A stretch of DNA of 64,000 bases from Reticulitermes lucifugus (lineage: Eukaryota > Arthropoda > Insecta > Blattodea > Rhinotermitidae), in the NCBI GenBank assembly GCA_026260175.1, contig JAKCWW010000017.1, forward strand, positions 1-64,000. The letters are read 5' to 3'. This document shows positions 35,213 through 48,300 of the stretch, one piece after another; positions within the stretch are counted from its first letter, which is position 1, and each line of letters begins with the position of its first letter. The position numbers and the translations under genes are program-made. Under the pieces are notes generated by a model. That model searched no databases, was not told the origin of the DNA, and saw nothing but the letters and a program-made list of their open reading frames with translations.

Positions 35213-38200
35213 GCATCATTCAGATGGTTTAGTGATAGCCTTGCATCATGTATGAAGTGCGAAGAAAATGCAGTGCATATATGTGTCTGTACAAATTAAC
35301 TTACATGAGAGTGGATATGAAGGCAGTTACATATACCTACTTGGTGACTTTATTTAAATTACACAAGCACAGAGTTGTTTATTTAATCATTACAAGAACT
35401 TCTTTCTTAAATGTTTTAATTACTTTCTACAACTACTACATACTTTAGACCCCCTAATCACAAGCCCCTCCATCCAGTGTGCTGGGATAGAAGAGCCTGT
35501 GATCTAACACAGAATTGAAAACTTAACAACCTGAAAGGCAGGCAATACTCTTCACAATTAATTGCATTCACAGTCTGTCTTATCATATAGATACTGGAAA
35601 TAGTTTTTAAAATATGTTGTGTTCTCTTTGGTTAACCTTGTTCACCTATATAAATTAATATGACACTAAAGTACTGTTATTTTAGCCAACGATTATCAGA
35701 ACCAACAGAACATTCCACATCTAACAAAATCCTAGAGAGTGGAGTCAGAATATGCATGACAATCTTAGTGCAGCCAGGAACATAACTAGTAAGGATTCTT
35801 TTATATAGAGGTGCCCCAATGAATAATGTCAAATTATGTGAAGCATCTGCAATCCTTCAGCAATATCTGACAAATCTCAGAATTGGCAAGTACATTAAAG
35901 TCACCTACCGTAGAACAGGAAGAATGGGATGTGCAGGTCCCACCCTGAAAAGCAACCAGTGAGACTGAAGGCTGGGTTACACAGTGCTGCAGACGACACT
36001 AATAACTACACACTGCCTGAAGCAAATCCTCTATGCATCCCAGTTACATATGCCACAACGTATTGGGGGGGAGGGGGGGGACCTCTGTAATGTATGGCAG
36101 TGGTAACTGCAGTACACACACCTTTTTACATCTGTTTCATCTCTCGTACTCATGAACAAAATATTCAGATATATATATATATATATATCTGATTATTCTA
36201 AAGACACATCAAGTCTCCAGAAAAAAGAAATGGTTCACTAATTTACTGGAAAATAATGTAAGAGGCAAAACTAGCATAATAGAAAAAAATTCAAGAATGT
36301 TCTGTGTACAGAAGGTACAGTTCTGGTTTTACTCTGAGTCAAGTAATCTGGGGACAGGCATGGTATTGATACTATCATACATGTAGAGATAGAGGGGCAG
36401 ATGCCTGGAGTAGACCAAAGACCACTAAATGAATTCTGCCATAATCCTCTTTAGCAAAAGCAGTAACCCTTTCTTTCTTTATCCTACATCTACATAACCT
36501 TTCACTTAATAAGTTATACAGGATGGAATCAGTGTTCAGAAGTTTGATGTGAAATCACAGCCATCATTGATTGTTGATATTCATTACAATGCAATTACAA
36601 ATTAATATTTATCAAACACACAACATACACATTTTAATGTAACTTCTGTTTTTAAGCTGTGCCATTAATTATTGATGGATATTGATCAATTGCTGTAGGA
36701 ACATATTAAAACAATAATTTGAAACGCAACAGAAATGTAAATCCACTATATCAAATTTTAGAAAGTTGTAAAAGAAACCAACACATGTTATGGAATTGAC
36801 ATTACATCTTACACAAAACATCTGGATATGAAAATAAATGGTAACTTCCTGAAGTTAATGTACCTTTAAGCAGAACATGAAGTAAGGTAAAATTAATTTG
36901 GCTGTTGATTCATTCTTCATTTTTATAACATTTGTATGAACAGTTGCATTTGTTACAGCTTATTTAATTAGAAATCTGACGTGGCAGGTAATGAAAACAC
37001 ATGAAACATGCTTACAGACATGAAGCTTGAAATAATGATAATAATAATTCATACCTTCATCAGTTTCAAAATGATAGTGCCAGAGAACTTCTGAAATATT
37101 GATTATTTCAGGATGAAAGTTGAATTCCGTTCTATTTCCATTCAATTGTCTTATTCCTACTCTACAATTTGCAAACTTCAGGTACTGCTTTAAAGTTTCA
37201 CAGCTTTTCATTTTACTTGAAAATAAAAAATATTGCATTATTCTAAAATTTGGCATTTACACCATTGCATTAGTTAACCAAAGAGAACAACAGTTAAACA
37301 AAGTCAACTAATGTGCCAATGTTCACCAGGAACTTGAAGTACACTGGAACTTCCAACTCCGATATATCACCAGTCTCTTAGAAAATTTGCTTTAATAATA
37401 ATCTTTATACATCTGATATTATTTACACTTTAGACAACAAAGACACTGAATTCACACCTGTAGATTAGAACAACACAAGGCAACAATACGAGCTTTTTCA
37501 AAGCTCCACAGCTTTTCTTTTAAACATCTTAAATAAGACATGCGAGAATGTCTTTGTAAATTTAAGTTTCCAAAGTTTAGAGTCACCAAAGACTTTATTT
37601 TCTTTTTCTCTTGAGAGACCTAGCACCATATATATTTTCACTTTCATTTACAGATTTGTAAAAGCCCATATAATTGTAAACGGTTGCTACACCTGTCTTG
37701 AAGCAGTGCCATAAACTTGTAAAATAAGAAACTCTTGCCAAACAACTACTGCAACAATGATTACGTATTTCCAAAATCTAGAACTTCCAAATACAGTATA
37801 AAAATCTGCAATATATAATATTTAAAGTCTAGTGTCATGAAAATGTTTCTTTTACACTTACAGAAATAATTTGAAAAGGCATAGTTATGTTTACCAAAGA
37901 GGAGAAACAATGATAATTTTAACCATCAGGAATAGTCCTAAAATTACTTTACAATACTGACAATAATTGAAGCATACAATGACGGACACTGAAAGGATTG
38001 TTTTCACCAAAAACACACCACTTGATTATTTTTCATTTAAAAATCTGTTTTCTTTCTTTGTACTTCGCCTGTTTTAATTTACAGCACTTGCCTACGTCAG
38101 GGAAAATACATGGTAATCATCTCAAAAAGGGTTCATCCCTTTAATACTCTTACCTGACCCTTTCTCTTATTCCCACTTTTAAGAAAGTTTATAAAAATTA

Positions 38201-39392
38201 AAAGTCACAAAAAGCTAATTATACTTTTCACACACTGCTCTAATACACCATTCAAAATTAAGTGATCTAAAAAAAAAAAAAAGAGGAACATCATTATAAT
38301 TACACCTGCATTACACTGGTAACTTGTGGACTGATCTGAAAACTGGAATCTTCTGGTATTTTTATTATTTAGTTATTGTTGCAAAAACACTTAATTATAA
38401 TGTAATAATAATTATAATATTATGTAATGAATATATTACTTCAGTTACATTGCACTATGGTAAACATCTCATCGGAGGGATGAAGCCATCTTCAATTAAC
38501 CACTGCAACTCAGAAAATCTATGCTAGATGGTTCTTTGTTCAACTAATGACTTCAGATGTTCAGTCGAGTTTGGTGATGTTGTAAAACATCTTCTGGTAA
38601 CTTGTTCTGTTAAGGCAGTATAAGGATACTTTGGTTGCGAAAAATCGCTATGGTAACAGCTTTTAGGAATTACTTGTTGCTTCTCCAATTTTAAACTAGA
38701 AACATCTGTACTTTTCTTTTTATTTTTTCATATTCTCTGCACTGACCACATTATATTTATGGACTGGTCTGGGGTGTTGACCTATGTGTTTGCCATATAC
38801 TGTACATCACCTTCCAGAATAAACACTCTTTACTGAAGTATATACATCTCTTTTTACATCTGTCCTAAGCTTAGTCTCACTTTAGCCTTACACATTCTTC
38901 AGCTTAGCACTGGCTAAAATGCTAGGCTGCAAGTACTGTATTGTGAATTTCCATATTTGTTCCACCTGTCTGCATATTGTGCACTGACACTGATCAGTGA
39001 CTTGGCCCATGACATTACACTTGTACCCAGTCATATTCCACCAACAGAAATGGTAATGGTAACGGTAACTGATTCATTCCCTCATGCTGGAAACTTCTGG
39101 ACACACATCTGACCATCTGCCTACATAATTCACTTGAAAATTTAAAAACTTGGAGAATACAGTCAAGAATTTTCTTGCATTTTTAGGCAGCACTATCACA
39201 TCTTGGCAGATATTCTTTCAAGCCTCTTTTGAAAAGCAAGAATAAGAAGGCTCAAGGTCCAAGTAATTTCCATGTATTCCCACTGATCACAGTGTATGAT
39301 CACCGTGCGGTCAAAATGCCATTCTGCCGCCTTCGATTGTCACAGTTCCATCTTAACCTTTGGTAGGTGTCGCTACCGAGCGAATCGATGTA
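35213..39392. other. Intergenic and probable Hr4 3' UTR, no gene seen
   Basis: AT-rich throughout. The part next to 39393 should be Hr4 3' UTR on the minus strand. An (AT)n run lies at 36166-36191 and a poly-A run at 38269-38282. Short frames (34889-35161, 36960-37256) have no recognisable domain. Confidence 0.5.
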
Positions 39393-42300
39393 CTATCTCT
39401 GGATTGCAGAATTCAGCAGGAACGGAACGTAGAACATTTTGCTATCCAGAAGCAAAGCAGCTGCTGATTGAACCTAAGATTAAATATATGTTAAAATGAT
39501 AACAACATACTGTTTGTGGGTGGAAGTTTCGTCTTTAAGTATTAATAGAAAACATGAAATATGGTACGTGTGAATGCCTTTCATTCAAAAGAATAAAAAT
39601 ATACTTCATGAGCAGTGAAAAACAAATGAGATCCTTTTTGTACAGCGCTAACAATGCCCCTTTTCAGAGCCACATTTGTACACCTATGTCCCTCCCAAAC
39701 CTCCCTGACTGGCTTGTCACCCTCTCTGACCATCAGCTACCTGCAACGACTGTGTCTATATAACACAACGCTTTTTCCTGCCTGGCTATTCTTCTTGGAC
39801 TGCTTGACCCTGAAGATGAAAGCACAACAGTCCTTCAAAATATTTGGAATGACTCACCAATGACGCAGCATCATATCCCAACACTGCTGTAATAACCTCA
39901 AATCTCACAACAATTAATTATTATTCTTTAGGTTTGCCCTTTGAACAACTTTCAGTTGCAATGCAATTCAGTTTGTATCGATTTCTCCACATTAGATATG
40001 GGTTGTATGTCCACTCAGGAAGTAAATTTGAAACAACTCTATATGAGGATAAGGGAACACATGCCAAGAAGATATTGCAAACTACCAAATAATAACTTCC
40101 TATAATTTACACCCGAGTCACAGCACTGAATTAGTCTCTCTCTCTCTCGCGCGCGCGCACACACACACGTAAAGTTGGTCAGCTGGGAATGTGACCTGTA
40201 AGGTCAGTCCCTGGGTATAATATATATTTCTCTGTAATATGATAGATTTAGTATGTGTTCTGTGGATTAAGGTTATAGGATAAAGTATAATCAATTGCCA
40301 TTATGGTTACCATCATACCTCAGGCAGTCGGACTAGCAATTCGTGGAAGCGGGTGGGTTGTTGGGGGAAGTGGTGCTCCTCAAAACTTCTAAGACAAGTC
40401 ATGTACCGTTCTTGAATAGTTTCAAGTTCACTTGAATCACCTCGACCTGAAAAAAAAAAAGTAAATAAAAGGAAAAGAAAAGAAACAGATAATAAAATTA
40501 TGTTTTGACAATGTTGCCCTATGCAGATTGATTGAGGATGAAGCCAATTGCAGGAATGCACTGAAGGATTAATCTGCAAAAAATTGCCATGAATTTGACG
40601 ACTGAAGCTTGCTTGTGTTAAAGATAAGGCATTGTTCCATGAATCGCATATTAGCAAGGACAATCTTTATATGTACCCTTACATGAGTACGTATGTATAT
40701 AAAACCTTAAAACCACCCCACAAGATAGTTATGGTCTTTAACCTGTTTTTGAGTACTTGTTCAGCACCTATACACAGAGCCTTGAAATCATTTTCCGTTA
40801 ATTGAATGTGTGAGTGAACACAAGCACCCACCAAGATGTGTGAGTACTTATTCAGAAGCCAGTATCATCCTTATGTCAAACAGAATATAAATTTTGGGAT
40901 TAAACTTACAAACACTTAGATATTACACTATAAATTCAACCTCAAAATCATGGCATGCAAGCTTGACTATGTCTGAGCATCACCTTAACTGGTCATGTGT
41001 ACATTTAATTTTGATTGCTGCATTGGAAATGTCTTGCAGAGAATCAGTGTGTACAATTACTGCAGCAACTGTGTAATATTTTTATTCCCCTAGCCATGGA
41101 AGATACAAAAACATTCACCCTCTACACAGAATATTTTTAACTTTGCATACAATTATGAGACAACCCCCTTTTCCAGACTGTGAATTAGGAAAAAATTTCT
41201 GTCTTATAATCAGGTGAATATGGTATGTCATATTTCAGTGTCAAAAAACAGAAACAGAAATGTGACACTGTATGATTGGTAAGTTTAGAAGAAAATACAC
41301 ATAAGATTACTAAATACTGTATTCTTAAAAATGGATGCACTGCACTCTAGTTTATTATGCTAAATGGTACCATATCTTCAGATTAATACATTTTTACCCG
41401 TAACACCTCTTCACTGCACTAAAAGCCCAGAGTTCATATTTGCTGTCAGAATGGACAAGAGATTTAGCATGTGACATGTACCTTGGTTGAGCATGGCAAT
41501 GACTTTCAGGCACACATACTCTTCCATGCGAAGTTTTATCCTGCGGAACATGAGTGTCACATGTGTTATCTTTTCTATCATCTGACCCACATCCTGTCGC
41601 AGCTGATCAATCGAGATCGGTCGCCCCATCATTGATGTAAGGCATGTCTGAAGTGTTACAAGGTTATTGGAGACCTGTAACATGATCAATACTAATGATG
41701 AAAGAACCCTTTTGTTTTCTTAGGCTATATCATTCTTTATTTTATATTCTTCATACTGTGCATTGTCGATAATCAAATCACACAATATTCATTCCAACAA
41801 AATGCACTTTATTGTTATCAGATCTTCTATATTACAGTACCTTGTAAACCAATCAATCAGTTGACTTACAGGATATTGTAATACAGAAGATCTGAAAACA
41901 ATAGAGTGCATTTTGTTGGACTGAATATTGTGTTATTTGATCATTCTTTATGTTAAAATTATGAGATAAAAAATTTAAATGTCTTCACTGTTAACTTTCC
42001 ACAGTATGCAACTTGCTGCAGAATACATTTAGATAAGTTTGAAGCACAAGTACCATACATCTGCTTTTGGCTAACTTTGACTTACAGAAGTCCTTGGTTG
42101 CTAAATGTACTACCTTCATTCTACAAGAATATTACAAATCCCAGAAGAACCCTGACACTTCATTTTGGTACATGTGTAAAATGAGTACACTGAAAATGGT
42201 ATATATTGGACTCATAGATTTGTGCTGGAATAATATACATGACTAATACAAATTTATTTTCTTGGACGGAACATAGTTTCTTATTCCATTGTAATTTGTT

Positions 42301-45300
42301 CCCAAGGCATCAACCCCCTTCCCACCTTACCTCTTGTGTAAAGTCCGCCTCAGTCCCGTCACTGCTCGTACTGCCTAACTTATGTGCTCCATGAATTGCC
42401 TGATATGCCGATGTTGTCAGGACCAGCAGTTCATGCCATTTGTGTGTTAGCAACCTCGTATGGACCTGACCAAAAGAAACGTAACACTGAATCCCTGCAC
42501 AATAATATGCAAATATTTCTGGAAATATACATAAAGTTCCATGTAATGCACCGACATCTGTGAGAAAATAAGAACAAAATAATTTTTGTATGTATGAAAT
42601 ATATACATTACACTACTGCACTCCACTATGAACATTAATGTTGGTACAAGGACACACAAGGGTGTAATTCAAAACATATTTAATTTCTTAATCTGCCATT
42701 TGTCAGGGTGTGGACAGAAGCTGCAGCAGCAAAATGCATGCAAGTACCAATTACATTTTAAGAGAGGATAAATACAACCTTGAAGCGTTTCTTGCATTCT
42801 TTCCGTTAAAAAAACTTGTCTGATTCGTCCAAACCTGCTTACTGCACTCAGAAAAATACATAACACAGAGAAAGCATCAGTAACTTTGTAACTTTCAAAT
42901 CACACATGAAACTTTTAATGACATCAGATTATACGTACATAATCAATTACATATCACTTTAATATAGACAGGAACACTAAGTTTTAGAGACTACAGGAAC
43001 ATATTTTACTTTAGGTGTCAAATTTTATGCAAAAGTAATTCTTGAATTTTTGCAAGGTAATATGGAAACAAACCATCTGATAAAAATTGAACTTTCTTAG
43101 CTTTAATATATGGGGAATCAGAAAATTTGCAGACTATCAAGGTACATAATTCTACTGACAGCTCTAAACAAGAAAAACAAATTTGAATGCTTATTTCCAG
43201 ATTAATGGGTTGGTTCAAGTGGATTAACTGTCTGGCTACCTCATTCACCACACCTGTCAAAGGGGAAGAATGTTCCAGCCACACTTACCCAGGAATGTGA
43301 ACTAAAGAATGTAGCTGTCATAGACTTCACTCCTGATATGTTACACTTTGTATGGGAAGAGACTGAATATCAATGGGGTGGCTGCCCAGTTACAGCTGGC
43401 AGCTGCACTGAAATGTTGTGGTAGCATATAAAACTGTGTCTCATCACAGTGATGTGTAATTGATTATATATATCAGGATATTAAACTTTGTACATGTCCT
43501 AAACACTGCAAAGCTACTTCATGCTTAGTATGTGTAAACCATGAACATTCATTTTTTTGAGGATTGTACATAACTTACTGCTGTTAACTATTTAAGCAAC
43601 ACAGCAAAAATATTCCGATAGTAAAGTGGCAGTCCTAATATATTTTGGAACAATCTTAAATATAGGTGTTCCACATGAAATTTCATCAGGATTCAAGTGC
43701 TGAAAGACTGAGTATAAATGAAAACTAGTATGCCGCTTAGGCCATCTAAAAATGATGGATGCTTATTTACATATAAAATATTAACAAATCTTCATTTAGT
43801 CTCATATCATATCTCTGGACATTGTTTTTCAGAGTATCACATGAACTAAGAAGGGTTCTATAAAATTATTTAAATCTCACTTATACCTAATTATGGTAGT
43901 TAATTTGCATATAAATCATAGAGGATGAAATTGATAGGGCACATACGGGTTTAAAATCCGTACAGAATGCTAGGACACCTGAGTCAGTATAATGACTAGA
44001 CTACGGGCTGAATGACTGAGGAATTGTGGTTCAATTCCCGGCAGGGGTAAGAGATCTTTCTATTTGTATTCATATTTATTTATATATCCAGCAATCCTCA
44101 GAGGGTACAATAATCCACACCATGGGATATGNNNNNNNNNNNNNNNNNNNNNNNNNNNNNNNNNNNNNNNNNNNNNNNNNNCAGCAATCCTCAGAGGGTA
44201 CAATAATCCACACCATGGGATATGGAATTCGTCAAATAACCTTCGAATAACATATACAGTAGAACCCTGTTAAGAAGTCTTTCAAGGGACCAGAGAGTTA
44301 GGGACTCCTTAAGCAGGAAGACTTATTAAGAGGGAAGCTTATTAAAAGCAATAGGATTTTGGGACTTTAAAAATCAGACTTCTTACAGGGGAAAACTTCT
44401 TATGTGGGGACTTCTTATCCGGGTTCTACTGTACTATATCAAATAACGTACAATACACTTAAGAATATACTTAATGATATACTTAGCAAGCATAGCCATA
44501 GGCTGTTGTCAATATGTGAAAATATCCATACAAATAAATACAATTGTACTAATAAGTATAGATGCAGAGTATCAAAAACTATTGAATTAAGATTAAAAGG
44601 CAGAAACCTAAGCAGACAATACAGGCAGAACATAAGCTCATTAAAAGCATTCATATTGTGTTATCATTTTTGTTATGGTTAAAATAATTAAAATATTCCT
44701 CCAAAGTATAAAAGTTATTACAATAATATTCTCTTCTCCAAATCGTCCAGACCAGCTTTGAGGCCCACCCAGCCTCCTAGTTAATGGGTACTAGGGGCAC
44801 ATCGCCCGTGGGTAAAGCAGTTGGGCCATGGAACTGGCCGCTCACCTCCATCTAGTGTCAAGGTTAAGAACGATTGAAGCTATATGCCCACTTTCCCATA
44901 TGCCTTATTGTTATGCACAGGGTCAACTTTACCTTTCACCTTCACAAAATTAGGTAAGAAAAGTGAAGGTAAGAGACTACTTGGCAGACCTAGGTACAGA
45001 TGGAAGGACCACATTAAGAAAATGTGTGGATATGGCGCGAATTCAATTAACAAAAGCGGGGGTCCAGTAACAAGCGTTTTTGATCATGGCAATGTACTTT
45101 TATGTTCCAAACATGACAAAAAATGTATGGACCATCTGGGCAACTGTCAGCTTCTCAAAAATGATTCTCGTCCGTGGAATTAGTTGTTTGTATATAAGGG
45201 GAGAGAGTGGAAGAGGAACAGTAATCCACTGAACTTTAAACTATATCACATGGTGTCTGAAAAAGGAAGGGTTTAAAGCCACTGCTCCCAAATCTGGATG

Positions 45301-48300
45301 CAGTGTCAAGTGTCCACTCTGCCAAAGACCCACATAACATGGCTTCAACCACAACCACAAAATCTTGCTACAAGAGGTTGAAGTTCTATCCACAAAATCT
45401 GGATATTTGGACCGCCTTATCATGGAGGCCATTGAGGTGAACCTGCACCCTAATACATCAACAGGGATGATGGATTGATACTTAGCGGAGCATGGAAACC
45501 CATCATACGACTCCTGAAAGAAAACAGCGACTCTCCTTCTCTGCCACTTAATCCCACCCAATGAATACTTGGTACCGTTTCTCAGAGTTTGGCTACCCTT
45601 CCTCCGATCATGGACATTTTTCCTCCGAGGCTACAGTCATCTACCATATATATATATATATATATATATATACTCCCACCACTTCTTACCCATTGTCCCC
45701 CTCCCAGTCCCTGTCAAAACCTATCACAACTCACTACACCTCCCCCTTCTTCCTGATTGGCTCTTCCATTCAATACTACCCATTGGACCCCACGCCTATA
45801 TAAACACACATTCTTTACCTCCTGGCATCCTTTTTACCTAAAACCCTGAAGATGGGACAAACAAGTGTTCCCGAAACGTTGGTTATACACGAAAAATTGA
45901 CGCCGGGCTACAACCCAAAAACTTTTAAGCAACATTACAATCATGGCGGAAGCCTTCAGTTACATACAATTCAATATTGTGTTTTGCCATGCCTTTTATA
46001 CTTAGTAAGGTAATGCTGACAACACATATTATTGGATCTAAAATGTGTCCGTGATCAGCAAGTGTCACAGCACAATTTCAAACTGTAGATGAAGAAGGTG
46101 GTCTCTTGATGTGAAGGGTAGCTATAGATATATTAAATGGGTAGGCTGCAAACAGCCAAGATCAACTGGTTGTCCTCCAGCTCTGGGGGTGGATGTGGCT
46201 AACAACCCATCAACACAAAACACAAAAAACTATAGTGTTAGAAAATGTTACAAAAGATAGGGTCTAATGGTTGGCTTTCTTGTTTCGCTCAGTGACTGTT
46301 AGCTTCTTAAGGACTCTTCTTCATTAGGTGAGTTAGTCTATATGCAGTTTAGCAGAAATGCAGGGATATATCATAAACAAGGACAGCACATTTTTCTGGC
46401 TATAATGAATGTTTCTAAAGCACCTACGTTACCATAATTTATACTAATTCTTGATGTTTCTTTCTCTTCGATGAACTAACCAGTTCCAAAATACAGGATT
46501 TTCTCAGAAGTTTATAGTTCAGCTTGTGAAGAAATTCTCACCTAAAGTTAGGTCTCACAAGTGATTTCTTTCCTGACATTTTCACCAACATTTTTTCATG
46601 TAGTTTTTCAAGTCCTGTCCAAAAAACTATAATTTTACTTATTGTTTTATATGGGTGTGAAACACAATCTTTAACCTAGCGAAAAGGATAAACATTAGGG
46701 TTTTTTTTGATATTATGCATTCTGCTAGGGTATTTAGGAACAAATTGATATATAAACCCAAGGAAGGTGAAATAACAAAATAGTAGAGAATATTACATAA
46801 TGACAAGTTCCATAATTTGTATTATTCACTGAACAATGTCCAGGCAGTTAAGCTGAGAAGGATGAAATGTGCAGGACATATAAGGGAAACAGGAAGGTAA
46901 ATGGTTCTACTAATCTGGGTTTCAGAACTGAAATATTACCTCAACAGGCAGCTCCAAGTAGAAGGGTAACCTCTTTGTCCATTGTACCAGCTTATAAACT
47001 ATAGAATCGCCAATCTGGCACAGTTTGTCTGAGAGATCAGACTTGTGGTCTAGCAATTCATCCAGATTCTGTAACATTGCAAAATTAATTTAGGATATCA
47101 GTGAAACAAGGAATTAGGAATGTAATGGATGGTTTTTCCTGCCTTCATTAAACAGGCTTATTAATGCCACATTCCTAACCACAGTACATTGTGAAATCTG
47201 CAGCACTTCACCACCTAGCTGTTCGACACACAGTTCAAGTGGCTATGAATTCAGCATGCACAGTTTTTGCGAAAAGTTTAATTTCAAAAGATATTTGGTC
47301 ACACAAGCGTAATGAAGTCTCTCTTCACTTTAGTTACTGAGGAGCATTGAAGAGAAGAGTGTACAAAACACACACACACACTCCTGGAGAACCAAAAGAT
47401 GCTATCTCCAGTCATAGAAGTGGCTTTAGCTGCAGAATAAAACAGGTGGATACCATGTCTGCAAGTTCATGGAAATCATTTGTAATATTTACTGTAAACA
47501 GAGTAAGACAAGTAAAGCTGTAATATAAGATAAAGTAAATTAAACAAGTGCACAGTGACTTACCAGTCTTCCTATATAAATCCTTCTAAAACCAAACTTC
47601 ATCAATTTATTGACAAGGACTTTCATGATAACAGATTTTTCCACACTGTAAGACTTACGAATGAGAATTTCAAAAATACAATACAATAAAATTACCCTTA
47701 ATGTAGCTATGTCCTGGAATTCATCGCAGTCTATTAGTGTTTGTATCATGGTCAGTGTTACATCAATTGGAAATGTCCGGTCTCGTGATGAGCTCACAGC
47801 ATTATCCAATCGCTGACGCAAGTGTACCACCTAATGGGGGAAAAAATATAGATTTAACACTAGCTGTGAATGTCTTTGGAACTAAAATTAAGAAAAGTAT
47901 GATATTTAAAGTAATTTGAATTTTCTATGGTGCTTCAATTATCATCATTACATCTAGACTGTATGAGGACTACTCAGACACCTATGTAATGGGGACTGGA
48001 AAAGGGTGAAGGCCAGAGCATTTAACAACTATTGATCTCCACATACTGGTGCAGTATGAGGATGCATGTACCATAATTACCAGAATATAAGATTAGAGTT
48101 TTATCCTAATATCCTCTGAAAAATGAAACATTATGATCATGCATATAGCTAAACACATTTTGTACAGAAATTTTTCTGTGAACTGAAGACTGTGAAAGGC
48201 AGTTGTCCTATATGAAGGGCAATCTTATATTCAGGCAAGTATGGGAGGAGCAATGTCTAGCAGCATGAGGGTCATACAAAGTGTAATAAATAATCCAGCA

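Larger units (their letters stand above)
43975..44950 (+). repeat. SINE family A copy split by an insertion
   Basis: The tRNA-like head with B box GGTTCAATTCC (44027-44038) runs to about 44065. The body resumes at about 44733 with CCAGACCAGCTTTGAGGCCC, CCACCCAGCCTCCTAGTTAA and the CTCACCTCCATCTAGTGTCA tail. The copies at 15325 and 16490 have only a short linker at this point, so about 670 bp, including an assembly gap and a pogo-like MITE, were inserted. Confidence 0.65.
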
